DNA from: Rhodanobacter sp. LX-99
GTDB taxonomy: Bacteria; Pseudomonadota; Gammaproteobacteria; Xanthomonadales; Rhodanobacteraceae
Reading direction: 5' to 3'
Assembly (NCBI RefSeq): GCF_018599185.1
Contig: NZ_JAHFVL010000001.1
Span: 1,302,001-1,366,000 of the forward strand
DNA: 64,000 bases
Numbering within the stretch: position 1 is the first letter of the stretch; each line of letters starts with the position of its first letter. The translations under genes and the position numbers were made by a program. This document shows positions 18,328 through 26,846 of the stretch, one piece after another. The notes beneath the pieces were generated by a model. That model saw only the letters and a list, made by a program, of their open reading frames with translations. It did not search any database and was not told the DNA's origin.

Positions 18328-19107
18328 ATGACCGCCACCCGCGACACCAGCCAACGACGCCTCCAGATCAGCGAACTCGTCCGCCAGCATGGCAGCGTCC
18401 AGGTCACCAGCCTTGCTCACCGCTTCGGTGTGAGCGCGCAGACCGTGCGCAAAGATCTTCGTTATCTGGCCGAACGCGGAGTCATGGCGCGGGCCTATGG
18501 CGGAGCGATCGACAGTGGCGTGATGAATGGCGCCTCGGCCGAGCCCAACTACGAAGCGAAATGCACCACCCACCTGGATGAGAAACGTCGCATAGGCGCT
18601 TGCGCCGCGGCACTGATCAAGCCCGGAGACACGGTCGTCATCGACTCGGGTACCACGGCCATCCAATTGGCCGAAGCGGTTCAGGACATCGACATCACCG
18701 TGGTCACCAACGATTACGGTGTGCTGACTGCGCTTGCCCCCAAGAACAACATCACCATCGTCATGCTCGGCGGGGAGCTGCGACGCCGCAACATGGCGTT
18801 CTATGGAGGGCTGACTGTCGAAGCGCTGGACGCGCTGCATGTAGACAAGCTGTTCCTCGGCGTGGATGGCTTCGACCTGGAGCGCGGCATCACCACCCAT
18901 TACGAGCCCGAGGCGCTGCTCAACCGCAAGATGGTGGAGACCGCCCGCCTGGTCATTGCCATCACGGACAGCTCGAAGTTCGGCAAGATCTGCCTGCATC
19001 GCATCATCCCCGTTACCGCGTTGAACATGCTGATCACGGACACCGGCGCGCCGGAGGAAATCATCCAGGCCAGCCAGCAACTCGGTTTCGAGCTGAAACT
19101 GGCGTAA
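18328..19107 (+). CDS. agaR: DeoR-family transcriptional repressor, AgaR-like
   Basis: 259 residues. N-terminal winged helix (about 10-65; QVTSLAHRFGVSAQTVRKDL) is followed by a DeoR C-terminal sugar-phosphate sensor domain with DSGTTAIQLAEAV and the FLGVDGFDLERGIT motif. The length is standard. Members of this subgroup sense amino-sugar or sugar phosphates. Its position between a TonB receptor and an amino-sugar catabolic operon, with shared operator repeats, makes it the likely local regulator. The symbol is by context and is less certain than the family. Confidence 0.85.
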   Translation: MTATRDTSQRRLQISELVRQHGSVQVTSLAHRFGVSAQTVRKDLRYLAERGVMARAYGGAIDSGVMNGASAEPNYEAKCTTHLDEKRRIGACAAALIKPGDTVVIDSGTTAIQLAEAVQDIDITVVTNDYGVLTALAPKNNITIVMLGGELRRRNMAFYGGLTVEALDALHVDKLFLGVDGFDLERGITTHYEPEALLNRKMVETARLVIAITDSSKFGKICLHRIIPVTALNMLITDTGAPEEIIQASQQLGFELKLA

Positions 19108-19112
19108 GCCCT

Positions 19113-20243
19113 TCAGTCGACCGGCCTGGGCGCAGCAAAGACGCGCACGGCGTTGGCGTAGTAGATCTTGTCCACCACCGCGCGCGGCAACGCAAGACCC
19201 GGCACATCGGCGTCGATCATGTCCACCCGCTGGGTTTCGCCGGTCGCCAGATAGCGCCAGTCGGAGCTCCATACCCGATGCGCCTCGCGCCTGAATTCCG
19301 CGGGATCGGCGTCCGCGGCAAAGGTCAGGTCGGTGCCGTACAGCACCCGGTCCTGGTAGCGGATGAAGAAATTCCGCACCTTCTCGCGATCGCGCACCGA
19401 CTGGTATTGCACCTGGCTCATGCGTGCGGCCATGTCGACGGTGGCGTTGGGGAAGCGGTCGAGGAACGCGGCGATCCGGTCGACGTCGTACTCCAGGCTG
19501 GCCAGGTGCGCGCCGACGAAGCGCAGCTTCGGATGCGCGGCGACGAAGCGGTCGCGCTCGCGCATCAGCTCTTCGTAGCTCGGCTGATCCGGGTGCAGGT
19601 ACATGTAGTACTGCGGATGCTTGCTGAAGTACTCGCGGTCGTTGTCGGTGGTCATCTGGTCGAGCGGCAGCCAGCAGTTGCGCGGCTCCCCTTGGTGGTC
19701 GATCAGGGCCACGCCGAGCGCGCGGACCTGCTCGGCCACGGGCGCCAGGCCCGGATCGTCGAGCATGATCAGCTTGCCGTCGACGTTCTTCTCCACCAGT
19801 CCCACGTTCTTCCATATCTTCACCGCGAGCGCGCCCTTGGCCACATCCCGGGCCAGGCTCGCGTTGACCCGCTCGGTCCAGCCCGGCGTACCGAAGCCCT
19901 TCATGGAAAACGTGGTGGCCCAATGGAAATGCTGCGGATCCTTCGCTGCAAGGGTCAGGGCGATGGCGTGCTGCCGTTCCAGGCTGGGGAAGTCCGGATA
20001 GTCGACGTTGATCGACAGCAATTCGAAGCCGTCCGCGCGAGCCTGCTCGAGGAACGCCGTGTTCGGGTTGTTGGCGTGGACGTGGGCGTCGTATTTGCGC
20101 ACGTGGGTGAAGTCCGCCATGGAATAGCTGTGCGCAACGGCGGCGGTGTGCGCCGTTTTCGGCGGAGGCGAAGTGGCGGCAACGGAAAGTGAGATCGCTA
20201 CCGCGACCAGGCCCATCATCATGCGGCGGAGCACCATGCTCAT
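19113..20243 (-). CDS. Secreted amidohydrolase (Amidohydro_2 TIM barrel)
   Basis: 376 residues with a signal-peptide-like N terminus (Met-rich, cleavage near AATS); starts at 20243, 20237 or later Met codons are all possible. The metal motif YDAHVHANN is the HxH of amidohydrolases. Later elements are VALIDHQGEP, FVGAHLASLEYD and the catalytic Asp region RVLYGTDLTF. The family includes decarboxylases, lactonases and deacetylase-like hydrolases, so the reaction is not assigned. It diverges from the alpha-glycosidase operon and shares its operator region, so it is likely co-regulated. Confidence 0.8.
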   Translation of the reverse strand: MSMVLRRMMMGLVAVAISLSVAATSPPPKTAHTAAVAHSYSMADFTHVRKYDAHVHANNPNTAFLEQARADGFELLSINVDYPDFPSLERQHAIALTLAAKDPQHFHWATTFSMKGFGTPGWTERVNASLARDVAKGALAVKIWKNVGLVEKNVDGKLIMLDDPGLAPVAEQVRALGVALIDHQGEPRNCWLPLDQMTTDNDREYFSKHPQYYMYLHPDQPSYEELMRERDRFVAAHPKLRFVGAHLASLEYDVDRIAAFLDRFPNATVDMAARMSQVQYQSVRDREKVRNFFIRYQDRVLYGTDLTFAADADPAEFRREAHRVWSSDWRYLATGETQRVDMIDADVPGLALPRAVVDKIYYANAVRVFAAPRPVD

Positions 20244-20260
20244 CTTATCACCCGTAATAT

Positions 20261-20326
20261 AACGAAACTATTTCGCACCATAGCGAAACGAAACGCTTGC
20301 AGCAATACCTGAAACTGACGCAGAAT
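20261..20326. promoter_or_regulatory. AACGAAA-type operators and candidate promoter for the alpha-glycosidase operon
   Basis: AACGAAAC (20261-20268), TATTTCGC (20269-20276, inverted), AGCGAAAC (20282-20289) and ACGAAACG (20288-20295) lie in the gap between the amidohydrolase and the glycosidase. TTGCAG (20297-20302), an 18-bp spacer and CAGAAT (20321-20326) form a possible plus-strand promoter just downstream, so a bound repressor could block both directions. Confidence 0.65.
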
Positions 20327-20354
20327 CGGAACAACACCTCGACTGGAGCCCATC

Positions 20355-22472
20355 ATGCCCCCGATTGGACGACGCACCGTATTGAAGCTCTTAGCCGGCA
20401 GCGTGGCGGGTGGCGTGGCCTGGGCCTCCCTGCCGATGGCGCTGGCAGCTCCGCCGCGCGGCAGCAAGCACGCCAGCGGTGATGACGGCGAGGGTGTCGT
20501 GGTTCGCGACGCGGTTCTGGCGATTGCCTTCGACCGCAAGCTGCACACCAGTCTCGTGGCCCACGGCAAGCCGTTGACGCCCTACCAGCCCAGCGAAAGC
20601 CTGTTGCTGGCCGACGGCTCGGTCGAGGACTTCGCCATCACCGGCCACAGGGAACAGCCGATCACGGACGCGCACCACGGCCGCGGCCGCCAGTCGACCA
20701 CGACCGGACGCTCCAGCCGCAACCTCGAGAAGGAGGTGGCGGTGACGTTCTTCGACAACCTGCCCGGCATGGCCGTGCTGCAGACCCGCTACCGCAACCA
20801 CGGCACCGCCGCCTTGCAGGTCGCCGGCTGGCGCAACGCCGCCCATGAACTGGACGACGCGCCCGGCGGGTTCTGGACCTTCGCCGGCGCGACCCACACC
20901 GACCGCCGCGACTGGGTACGCCCGCTTGCCGCCGGGTTCGACCAGCGCAACACGCTGGGCATGGATTCGTCCGACTACGGCGGCGGCATCCCGATGGCCG
21001 ATATCTGGCGCCGCGACGTCGGCCTGGCCGTCGGCCACGTGGAACCGGTGGCGCGTGCGCTGGACCTGCCGGTGCGCAGGACCGCCGACGGCGCGCACAT
21101 CGCGGTCGAGTCGCCGCAGGCCTCCACCCTGGCCCCGGGCCAGACGCTGGTCACCGAACGCACTTTTTTGGCCGTCCATACCGGCGACTATTTCGCGCCG
21201 CTGCAGCAGTACCGGCAGTACATGCAGGCCGAGGGCCTCGTCGCGCCGCGGGCGCCGGAGTCGGCCTTCGCGCCGGTCTGGTGCACGTGGGGCTACGGGC
21301 GCGACTTCAACATCAAGCAGATCATGGACACCGTGCCCAAGGCCCGCGAACTGGGCTTCGGCTGGGTGGTGCTGGACGATGGCTGGCAGACCAACGAGGG
21401 CGACTGGCGCATCGACACGCGCAAGTTTCCCCGCGGCGACGCCGACATGCGTGACTTCACCGCGAAGGTGCGCAGCCAGGGCATGCATCCACGCCTGTGG
21501 ATAGCGCCGCTGGCCGCCGACCCGGGCAGCGACGTGCTGCACGACCACGTCGACATGATGCTGCTGGACAAGAACGGCGCTTACCAGACCATCACCTGGT
21601 GGAATGCGCTGACCCAGTGCCCGGCTTACCAGCCCACCATCGATTACTACGTGGCGCTGGTGAAGAAGGTGATCGGCGATTGGGGCTTCGAGGGCATCAA
21701 GTTCGATGGCCAGCACCTCAATGCCGTGGCGCCCTGCTACAACCCCGCACACAAGCATGCCCATCCCACGGATTCGGTCGAAGGCCTGGCCGCGTTCTGG
21801 AGCGCCATCCACCGGGCCGCGCACGAGGCCAACCCGCAGGCGGTGGTCGAGCTGTGCCCCTGCGGCACCGTCTTCGCCTTCCACAACCTGCCGGCCACCG
21901 ACCAGTACCCCGCGTCCGATCCGTTGTCCTCGTGGCAGGTGCGCAGCAAGGGCAAGACCATGAAGGCGCTGATGGGCTCCCGCAGCAGTTATGCCGGCGA
22001 CCACGTGGAACTGTCCGACGGTGGCGACGACTTCGCATCCACCGTCGGCATCGGTGCGGTGGTCTCCTCCAAGTTCACCTGGCCGAAGGACACCGAGCAT
22101 CCCGCCGAGCCACTGCCACCGGGCGGCTACAAGCTCACCACCGGGAAGGAGGCGCTCTGGCGCAAGTGGGTGGCCCTGTACCAGCAGCACATGCTGCCCA
22201 AGGGCGAGTACCTGGGCACGCTGTACGACATCGGCTTCGACAAGCCCGAGGCGCACGCCATCGCCAAGGACGGAGCGATGTACTACGCCTTCTACGCCGA
22301 GAGCTTCAATGGACCGGTGCAACTGCGCGGCCTCGGCTCCGGCCGCTACCGCGTGCGCGATCTGTTCAACGAGGTCGACCTGGGCGAAGTGGCGGCGTCC
22401 GATGCGACGCTGCGGGTAGCGTTCAAGCGCTTCGTGCTGCTGCGGGCCACGCCGCTGGCGGCTCACGCATGA
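20355..22472 (+). CDS. Tat-exported GH36-like alpha-galactosidase / alpha-N-acetylgalactosaminidase
   Basis: 705 residues. A twin-arginine signal (RRTVLKLL, hydrophobic stretch, cleavage near ALAAP) implies export after folding. A beta-sandwich N-domain (about 45-290) precedes a TIM barrel with WVVLDDGWQTNEGDW, the presumed nucleophile D451 in GIKFDGQ, and the acid/base region TDQYPASDP (D516/D522), as in clan GH-D. A small C-terminal beta-domain follows. Clan members release alpha-linked galactose or GalNAc. The downstream amino-sugar genes favour GalNAc, but the sequence alone does not decide. First gene of a five-gene operon. Confidence 0.82.
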   Translation: MPPIGRRTVLKLLAGSVAGGVAWASLPMALAAPPRGSKHASGDDGEGVVVRDAVLAIAFDRKLHTSLVAHGKPLTPYQPSESLLLADGSVEDFAITGHREQPITDAHHGRGRQSTTTGRSSRNLEKEVAVTFFDNLPGMAVLQTRYRNHGTAALQVAGWRNAAHELDDAPGGFWTFAGATHTDRRDWVRPLAAGFDQRNTLGMDSSDYGGGIPMADIWRRDVGLAVGHVEPVARALDLPVRRTADGAHIAVESPQASTLAPGQTLVTERTFLAVHTGDYFAPLQQYRQYMQAEGLVAPRAPESAFAPVWCTWGYGRDFNIKQIMDTVPKARELGFGWVVLDDGWQTNEGDWRIDTRKFPRGDADMRDFTAKVRSQGMHPRLWIAPLAADPGSDVLHDHVDMMLLDKNGAYQTITWWNALTQCPAYQPTIDYYVALVKKVIGDWGFEGIKFDGQHLNAVAPCYNPAHKHAHPTDSVEGLAAFWSAIHRAAHEANPQAVVELCPCGTVFAFHNLPATDQYPASDPLSSWQVRSKGKTMKALMGSRSSYAGDHVELSDGGDDFASTVGIGAVVSSKFTWPKDTEHPAEPLPPGGYKLTTGKEALWRKWVALYQQHMLPKGEYLGTLYDIGFDKPEAHAIAKDGAMYYAFYAESFNGPVQLRGLGSGRYRVRDLFNEVDLGEVAASDATLRVAFKRFVLLRATPLAAHA

Positions 22473-23419
22473 GCACTTCGGTAATCGATGCCGCCGCCGC
22501 GCCAAGCCGCCGTCCGTGGCTGGCTTTTGCCCTGGCGACCGTCGCACTGTGGGGCGTGTGGGGTGCGTTGTCGCCGCTGTCGTCGCAGCACGGCTTCCCC
22601 GACACGCTGGTGTACTGCGTGTGGGCGCTGACCATGATCCCGCCGGCGCTTTACATCCTCTGGCGCAGCGGCTGGGCGCTGGAGCGTTCGCCGCGCGCGG
22701 TGATCTACGGACTGACCATCGGCCTGCTGGGTGCCGGCGGACAGATGTTGCTGTTCCACACCCTGACCATCGGGCCGGCCTACTTCGTGTTCCCGATCAT
22801 CGCGTTGTCGCCGGTGGTCACCATCGCCTTGTCATTCCTCCTGCTGCGCGAGCGCACCGGCTGGACGGGCACGCTGGGCATCGCGCTGGCGCTGCTGGCG
22901 CTGCCGATGATGGACCTGTCGTTCGGCGGCGGCACGAGCGGAGGACTGGGCTGGTTTCTGCAATCGCTGCTGATCATGCTGGCCTGGGGCCTGCAGGCCT
23001 ACTTCATGCGCCTGGCCAACAACACCGTGCGCGCCGAGAGCATCTTCTTTTACATGACGCTGGGCGCACTGCTGCTGGCGCCGGTGGCGCTGGCCATGAC
23101 CGACTGGACGCAGCCGGTCAACATGGGCCTGGACGGGCCGTGGATGACCGCGGCGATCCAGCTGCTCAACGCCGTCGGCGCGCTGACCCTGGTTTACGCC
23201 TTCCGCTACGGCAAGGCGATCGTGATCGCGCCACTGACCAATGCCGGCGCCCCGCTGGTGACTGCCGTGCTGGCATTGCTGTTCGCCAGCGTCGTGCCGG
23301 GCCCGCTGAAAATGGTTGGCCTGGTGCTGGCCCTGATTGCCTCGCTGCTGCTGGTGCTCGAACCCGAGCCCGAGCCCGAGGCTCAACCTCCGCGCGATCC
23401 AACCGATCCCCTTTCCTGA
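22469..23419 (+). CDS. DMT-superfamily (EamA) transporter, probable sugar permease
   Basis: 316 residues with ten hydrophobic segments arranged as two EamA repeats (about 17-150 and 165-300); ATG 22469 overlaps the glycosidase stop. The C terminus is a short acidic tail with repeated EP (EPEPEPE). No phosphotransferase or ABC genes are in the operon, so this is the best candidate for moving the released sugar across the inner membrane. An exporter function is possible, because the superfamily covers both directions. Confidence 0.8.
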   Translation: MSTSVIDAAAAPSRRPWLAFALATVALWGVWGALSPLSSQHGFPDTLVYCVWALTMIPPALYILWRSGWALERSPRAVIYGLTIGLLGAGGQMLLFHTLTIGPAYFVFPIIALSPVVTIALSFLLLRERTGWTGTLGIALALLALPMMDLSFGGGTSGGLGWFLQSLLIMLAWGLQAYFMRLANNTVRAESIFFYMTLGALLLAPVALAMTDWTQPVNMGLDGPWMTAAIQLLNAVGALTLVYAFRYGKAIVIAPLTNAGAPLVTAVLALLFASVVPGPLKMVGLVLALIASLLLVLEPEPEPEAQPPRDPTDPLS

Positions 23420-23434
23420 CCGGACGCTGTTTCC

Positions 23435-24724
23435 ATGCATGTTCTGCTCGACCTCATCGCGCGACACAAAGAGGGACACGCCAACGGCGTGACCTCGATA
23501 TGCTCGGCGCATCCCATCGTCATCGAAGCCAGCCTGCGCCACGCGCAACGCAGCGGGCAGGCGTTCGTGCTGTTCGAGGCGACCTGCAACCAGGTCAACC
23601 AGGATGGCGGCTACACCGGCATGACGCCGGCCGACTTCGTCGCCTTCGTCCACGCCATCGCCGATCGGGTCGGCTTCGACCACGCGCGCATCGCGCTGGG
23701 CGGCGACCACCTGGGGCCCAACCCGTGGACGTCGCTGGACGCCGCGGCAGCGATGGACAAGGCCGAGGTGATGGTGGCCGCCTATGTGGCCGCCGGTTTT
23801 CGCAAGATCCACCTGGACTGCTCGATGGCCTGCCGCGGCGATCCCGAGCCGCTGCCGGAAGCCGAGATCGTGCGCCGCGCGGTGCGCCTGTGCCGGGCCG
23901 CCGAAGCCGCCCACGCCGGGGCCGGCGACGAGGCGCCGGTGTACGTGATCGGCACCGAGGTGCCGGTGCCGGGCGGCGCGACCGAGTCCATCGACGGCCT
24001 GGCCGTGACCACGCCGCAGGCCGCGCTGGCCACGATCGAGGCGCATCGCCAGGCTTTCGTCGCCGCGGGACTGGAGTCGGCCTGGCAGCGGGTGATTGCC
24101 TCGGTGGTGCAACCCGGCGTGGAGTTCGACCACCACGACGTGGTGGACTACCAGCCGCAGAAAGCGCGTGAGCTGAGCGAAGCCATCACCGGCGTACCGG
24201 GCATGGTGTTCGAGGCGCATTCGACCGACTACCAGACCCGCGATGCCTTGGGATCGCTGGTGCGCGACCACTTCGCCATCCTCAAGGTCGGGCCCGGCCT
24301 GACCTTCGCCTTGCGCGAGGCATTCTGGGCACTGGATGCGATCGAGCAGGCGTGGATCGAGGACGCCCGCCGCGCGCGCCTGCGCGAGGTGGTGCTGGCG
24401 CGCATGCGCGAGCAGCCCGGTTACTGGCAGCGCTACTACCACAGCCGGGACCATGCGCTGACCGTGGACCTGCAGTACAGCCTCAGCGACCGCATTCGCT
24501 ACTACTGGCCCGACCCGGCGATCGAGCAGGCCTGCCAGCGCCTGTTCGACAACCTGCGCGCGAACCCGCCGCCGATACCGCTGATCAGCCAGTTCCTGCC
24601 GCATGCGCTGCACGCCCTGCGCAGCGGCAGCGCGACGCGCGACCCGCTGTCCCTGACCATGGCACACGTCAGTGCCGCACTCGACGACTACCACCATGCA
24701 TGCCATGACCATGACACCCACTGA
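23435..24724 (+). CDS. agaZ: D-tagatose-bisphosphate aldolase non-catalytic subunit family (GatZ/KbaZ/AgaZ)
   Basis: 429 residues, usual for the family. Family motifs: GVTSICSAHP at the N terminus, FEATCNQVNQDGGYTGMTP, ALGGDHLGPNPW and KIHLDCSMAC. In Escherichia coli these proteins stabilise the class II tagatose-1,6-bisphosphate aldolase. A tagatose-6-phosphate kinase role has also been proposed in other bacteria. No catalytic aldolase gene (GatY/KbaY type) is seen in this window, so either it lies elsewhere or this protein acts alone. It starts 15 bases after the permease. Confidence 0.9.
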   Translation: MHVLLDLIARHKEGHANGVTSICSAHPIVIEASLRHAQRSGQAFVLFEATCNQVNQDGGYTGMTPADFVAFVHAIADRVGFDHARIALGGDHLGPNPWTSLDAAAAMDKAEVMVAAYVAAGFRKIHLDCSMACRGDPEPLPEAEIVRRAVRLCRAAEAAHAGAGDEAPVYVIGTEVPVPGGATESIDGLAVTTPQAALATIEAHRQAFVAAGLESAWQRVIASVVQPGVEFDHHDVVDYQPQKARELSEAITGVPGMVFEAHSTDYQTRDALGSLVRDHFAILKVGPGLTFALREAFWALDAIEQAWIEDARRARLREVVLARMREQPGYWQRYYHSRDHALTVDLQYSLSDRIRYYWPDPAIEQACQRLFDNLRANPPPIPLISQFLPHALHALRSGSATRDPLSLTMAHVSAALDDYHHACHDHDTH

Positions 24725-25871
24725 GTACCTGGGCCTGACCGAGCCCGACCTGATCGCCACCGGCGCGATCTGGACCGCGCGCGAAATCGAGCAGCAACCG
24801 CAGATGCTGCAGCGGACCCATGCCCTGGTCACCGCGCTGCACGCGAAGATCCGCGCCTTTGCCGCTCCCCTGATCGACAACCCCGCCGCACGGGTGATCC
24901 TGACCGGCGCCGGCAGTTCCTCCTATATCGGCCAGTGCGTGGCGCCGCTGCTGAACCGCATGCTGGCCGCGCGCGTGGACGCGGTGCCGACCACCGACAT
25001 CGTGTGTGCCCCGTCGTTGTACCTGGACCCGGAGCAGCCGCTGCTGCTGGTCTCCTTCGGCCGTTCCGGCAACAGTCCCGAAAGCCTGGCGGCGGTGGAG
25101 CTCGCCGAATCGCTGGTGCGCGAGGTGCGCCACCTGCTGATCGTCTGCAACGCCGACGGTGCGCTGGGCAAAGTGCCAGCGGCCAACGCCATGACCCTGC
25201 TGCTGCCGGCCGAGACCCACGACACCGGCTTCGCCATGACCTCCAGCTTCAGCTGCATGATGTACGCCGTCGTGGCCGCGCTGCTGCCGGCCGGCACCAT
25301 GGATGGCCGCATCGGCGCCATCGCCGGCGCCACCGAACGGGTCATCGGGGAATCACTGCCGCTGCTGCACGAACTGGCGCTCGGCCGGTACGACCGTGTC
25401 GTCTATCTGGGCAGCGGCGTATTGCAGGGCCTGGCCCGCGAGGCATCGCTGAAACTGGGCGAGTTGACCAACGGCGCGGTGGCGACCTGCTTCGACTCGC
25501 CGCTGGGCTTCCGCCACGGCCCCAAGACCTTCATCACCGGGCGCACCCTGGTGATGGTTTTCGTGTCCAACGACGAACTTACCCGCCGCTACGATCTGGA
25601 TCTGGTCGACGAACTGCGGCACGACGGGTGCGCGACGCGCATCGTCGAGGTGAGCGCACAGCCGCGCGCGGCGTCGGGCGCCGACGGCATCACGGTGCCC
25701 GCGATGGCCGACGCCGCCGACCTGGACCTGCTGTGGCCCTGCGTCGCCATCGCGCAGATCCACGCCTTCCTCCGCGCGCGCGCCATGGGCGTGGCCCCCG
25801 ACAATCCCAACCCCGCGGGCGTGGTGAACCGCGTCGTCCAGGGCGTACGCCTGTACGTGGCGAACGCATGA
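24696..25871 (+). CDS. agaS: AgaS-type galactosamine-6-phosphate deaminase/isomerase (double SIS domain)
   Basis: About 391 residues from ATG 24696; nearby in-frame ATGs (24672, 24705, 24711) make the start uncertain. All overlap the agaZ end. Two SIS domains are visible: about residues 40-190 with ILTGAGSSSYIG and LLLVSFGRSGNSPES, and about 210-370 with VYLGSGVLQGLAREASLK and SPLGFRHGPK. AgaS converts galactosamine-6-phosphate to tagatose-6-phosphate plus ammonia. GlmS/NagB-like isomerases share the fold, but the layout WTAREIEQQP near the start matches AgaS. Confidence 0.88.
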   Translation: MHAMTMTPTEYLGLTEPDLIATGAIWTAREIEQQPQMLQRTHALVTALHAKIRAFAAPLIDNPAARVILTGAGSSSYIGQCVAPLLNRMLAARVDAVPTTDIVCAPSLYLDPEQPLLLVSFGRSGNSPESLAAVELAESLVREVRHLLIVCNADGALGKVPAANAMTLLLPAETHDTGFAMTSSFSCMMYAVVAALLPAGTMDGRIGAIAGATERVIGESLPLLHELALGRYDRVVYLGSGVLQGLAREASLKLGELTNGAVATCFDSPLGFRHGPKTFITGRTLVMVFVSNDELTRRYDLDLVDELRHDGCATRIVEVSAQPRAASGADGITVPAMADAADLDLLWPCVAIAQIHAFLRARAMGVAPDNPNPAGVVNRVVQGVRLYVANA

Positions 25872-26830
25872 ATCCGGTAGCCTACCTTGGCGTGGACGGC
25901 GGCGGAACGAAGACGCGCTTCGCCCTGATCGACGGCGACGGCCGCCTGCTTGGCGAGGCGGAGCTCGGCACGACTTACCATCCCCATGTCGGCCTGGATG
26001 GCGTGCATGCCGTCCTGGCCGAAGGCGTGGCCAACGTGCTCGGCGCAGCCGGCCTGACGCTGGCCGACATCGGTTACGCCTTCTTCGGACTGCCCGCCTA
26101 CGGCGAGGACAGCCGCGCCACGGCACGACTGCAGGCATGTCCCGCGGCGGTCCTGGGCCACCATCGCTACGCCTGCGGCAACGACATGGTCTGCGGCTGG
26201 GCCGGCTCGCTGGCCTGTACCGACGGCATCAACATCGTGGCCGGCACCGGCTCGATCGGCTATGGCCAGCGCCGCGGCGCCGCGGCGCGCGCCGGCGGCT
26301 GGGGCGAAGCGTTCTCCGACGAAGGCTCGGCCTACTGGATCGCCATGCGCGGCCTCAATGCCTACTCGCGGATGAGCGACGGGCGCCTGCCCAAGGGTCC
26401 GCTGCATGCCGTCTTCAACGCGCACTTCCAGCTCGACAACGACCTGGACATCTGCGCCCACGTTTACGGCGGCAAGGCCTACGCCCGCGGCGAACTGGCC
26501 CAACTGTCGTGCCAGGTGGCCGAGGCCGCGCGAGCCGGAGATGCCGTCGCCGCGAACATTTTTCGCGACGCCGGCCGGGAGCTGGCTCTCATCTGCGCCA
26601 CGCTGCGCCTGGCGCTGCGCTTCGAAGCGGACGAACCCGTGCCGGTTTCCTGGTCCGGCGGCGCGTTCAACGCCGGCGAACTGCTGCTGGCGCCGCTGCG
26701 CGATGCGCTTTTCGCCGCCAGCCCGCATTTCGACATGCGGCCTCCGCGGCACGTGCCTCACTACGGCGCCGCACTCTATGCGGCCATGCTCGCGCACCAT
26801 CCGGTGCACGTGCCCGGCGATTTCGAATGA
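25868..26830 (+). CDS. agaK: BadF/BcrA-type N-acetylhexosamine kinase (AgaK-like)
   Basis: 320 residues; ATG overlaps the agaS stop by 4 bp. Acetate/sugar-kinase actin fold: phosphate-1 loop YLGVDGGGTKTR, the catalytic region CGNDMVCGWAG, NIVAGTGSIGYG with the second phosphate loop, and VSWSGGAFNAG for adenosine. Human and bacterial GlcNAc/GalNAc kinases belong here. An ATP kinase replaces PTS phosphorylation and fits uptake of free sugar by the DMT permease. Last gene of the operon; it converges with gspN 16 bases away, with no obvious terminator. Confidence 0.85.
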   Translation: MNPVAYLGVDGGGTKTRFALIDGDGRLLGEAELGTTYHPHVGLDGVHAVLAEGVANVLGAAGLTLADIGYAFFGLPAYGEDSRATARLQACPAAVLGHHRYACGNDMVCGWAGSLACTDGINIVAGTGSIGYGQRRGAAARAGGWGEAFSDEGSAYWIAMRGLNAYSRMSDGRLPKGPLHAVFNAHFQLDNDLDICAHVYGGKAYARGELAQLSCQVAEAARAGDAVAANIFRDAGRELALICATLRLALRFEADEPVPVSWSGGAFNAGELLLAPLRDALFAASPHFDMRPPRHVPHYGAALYAAMLAHHPVHVPGDFE

Positions 26831-26846
26831 CGGATCGGCCGCGCGC

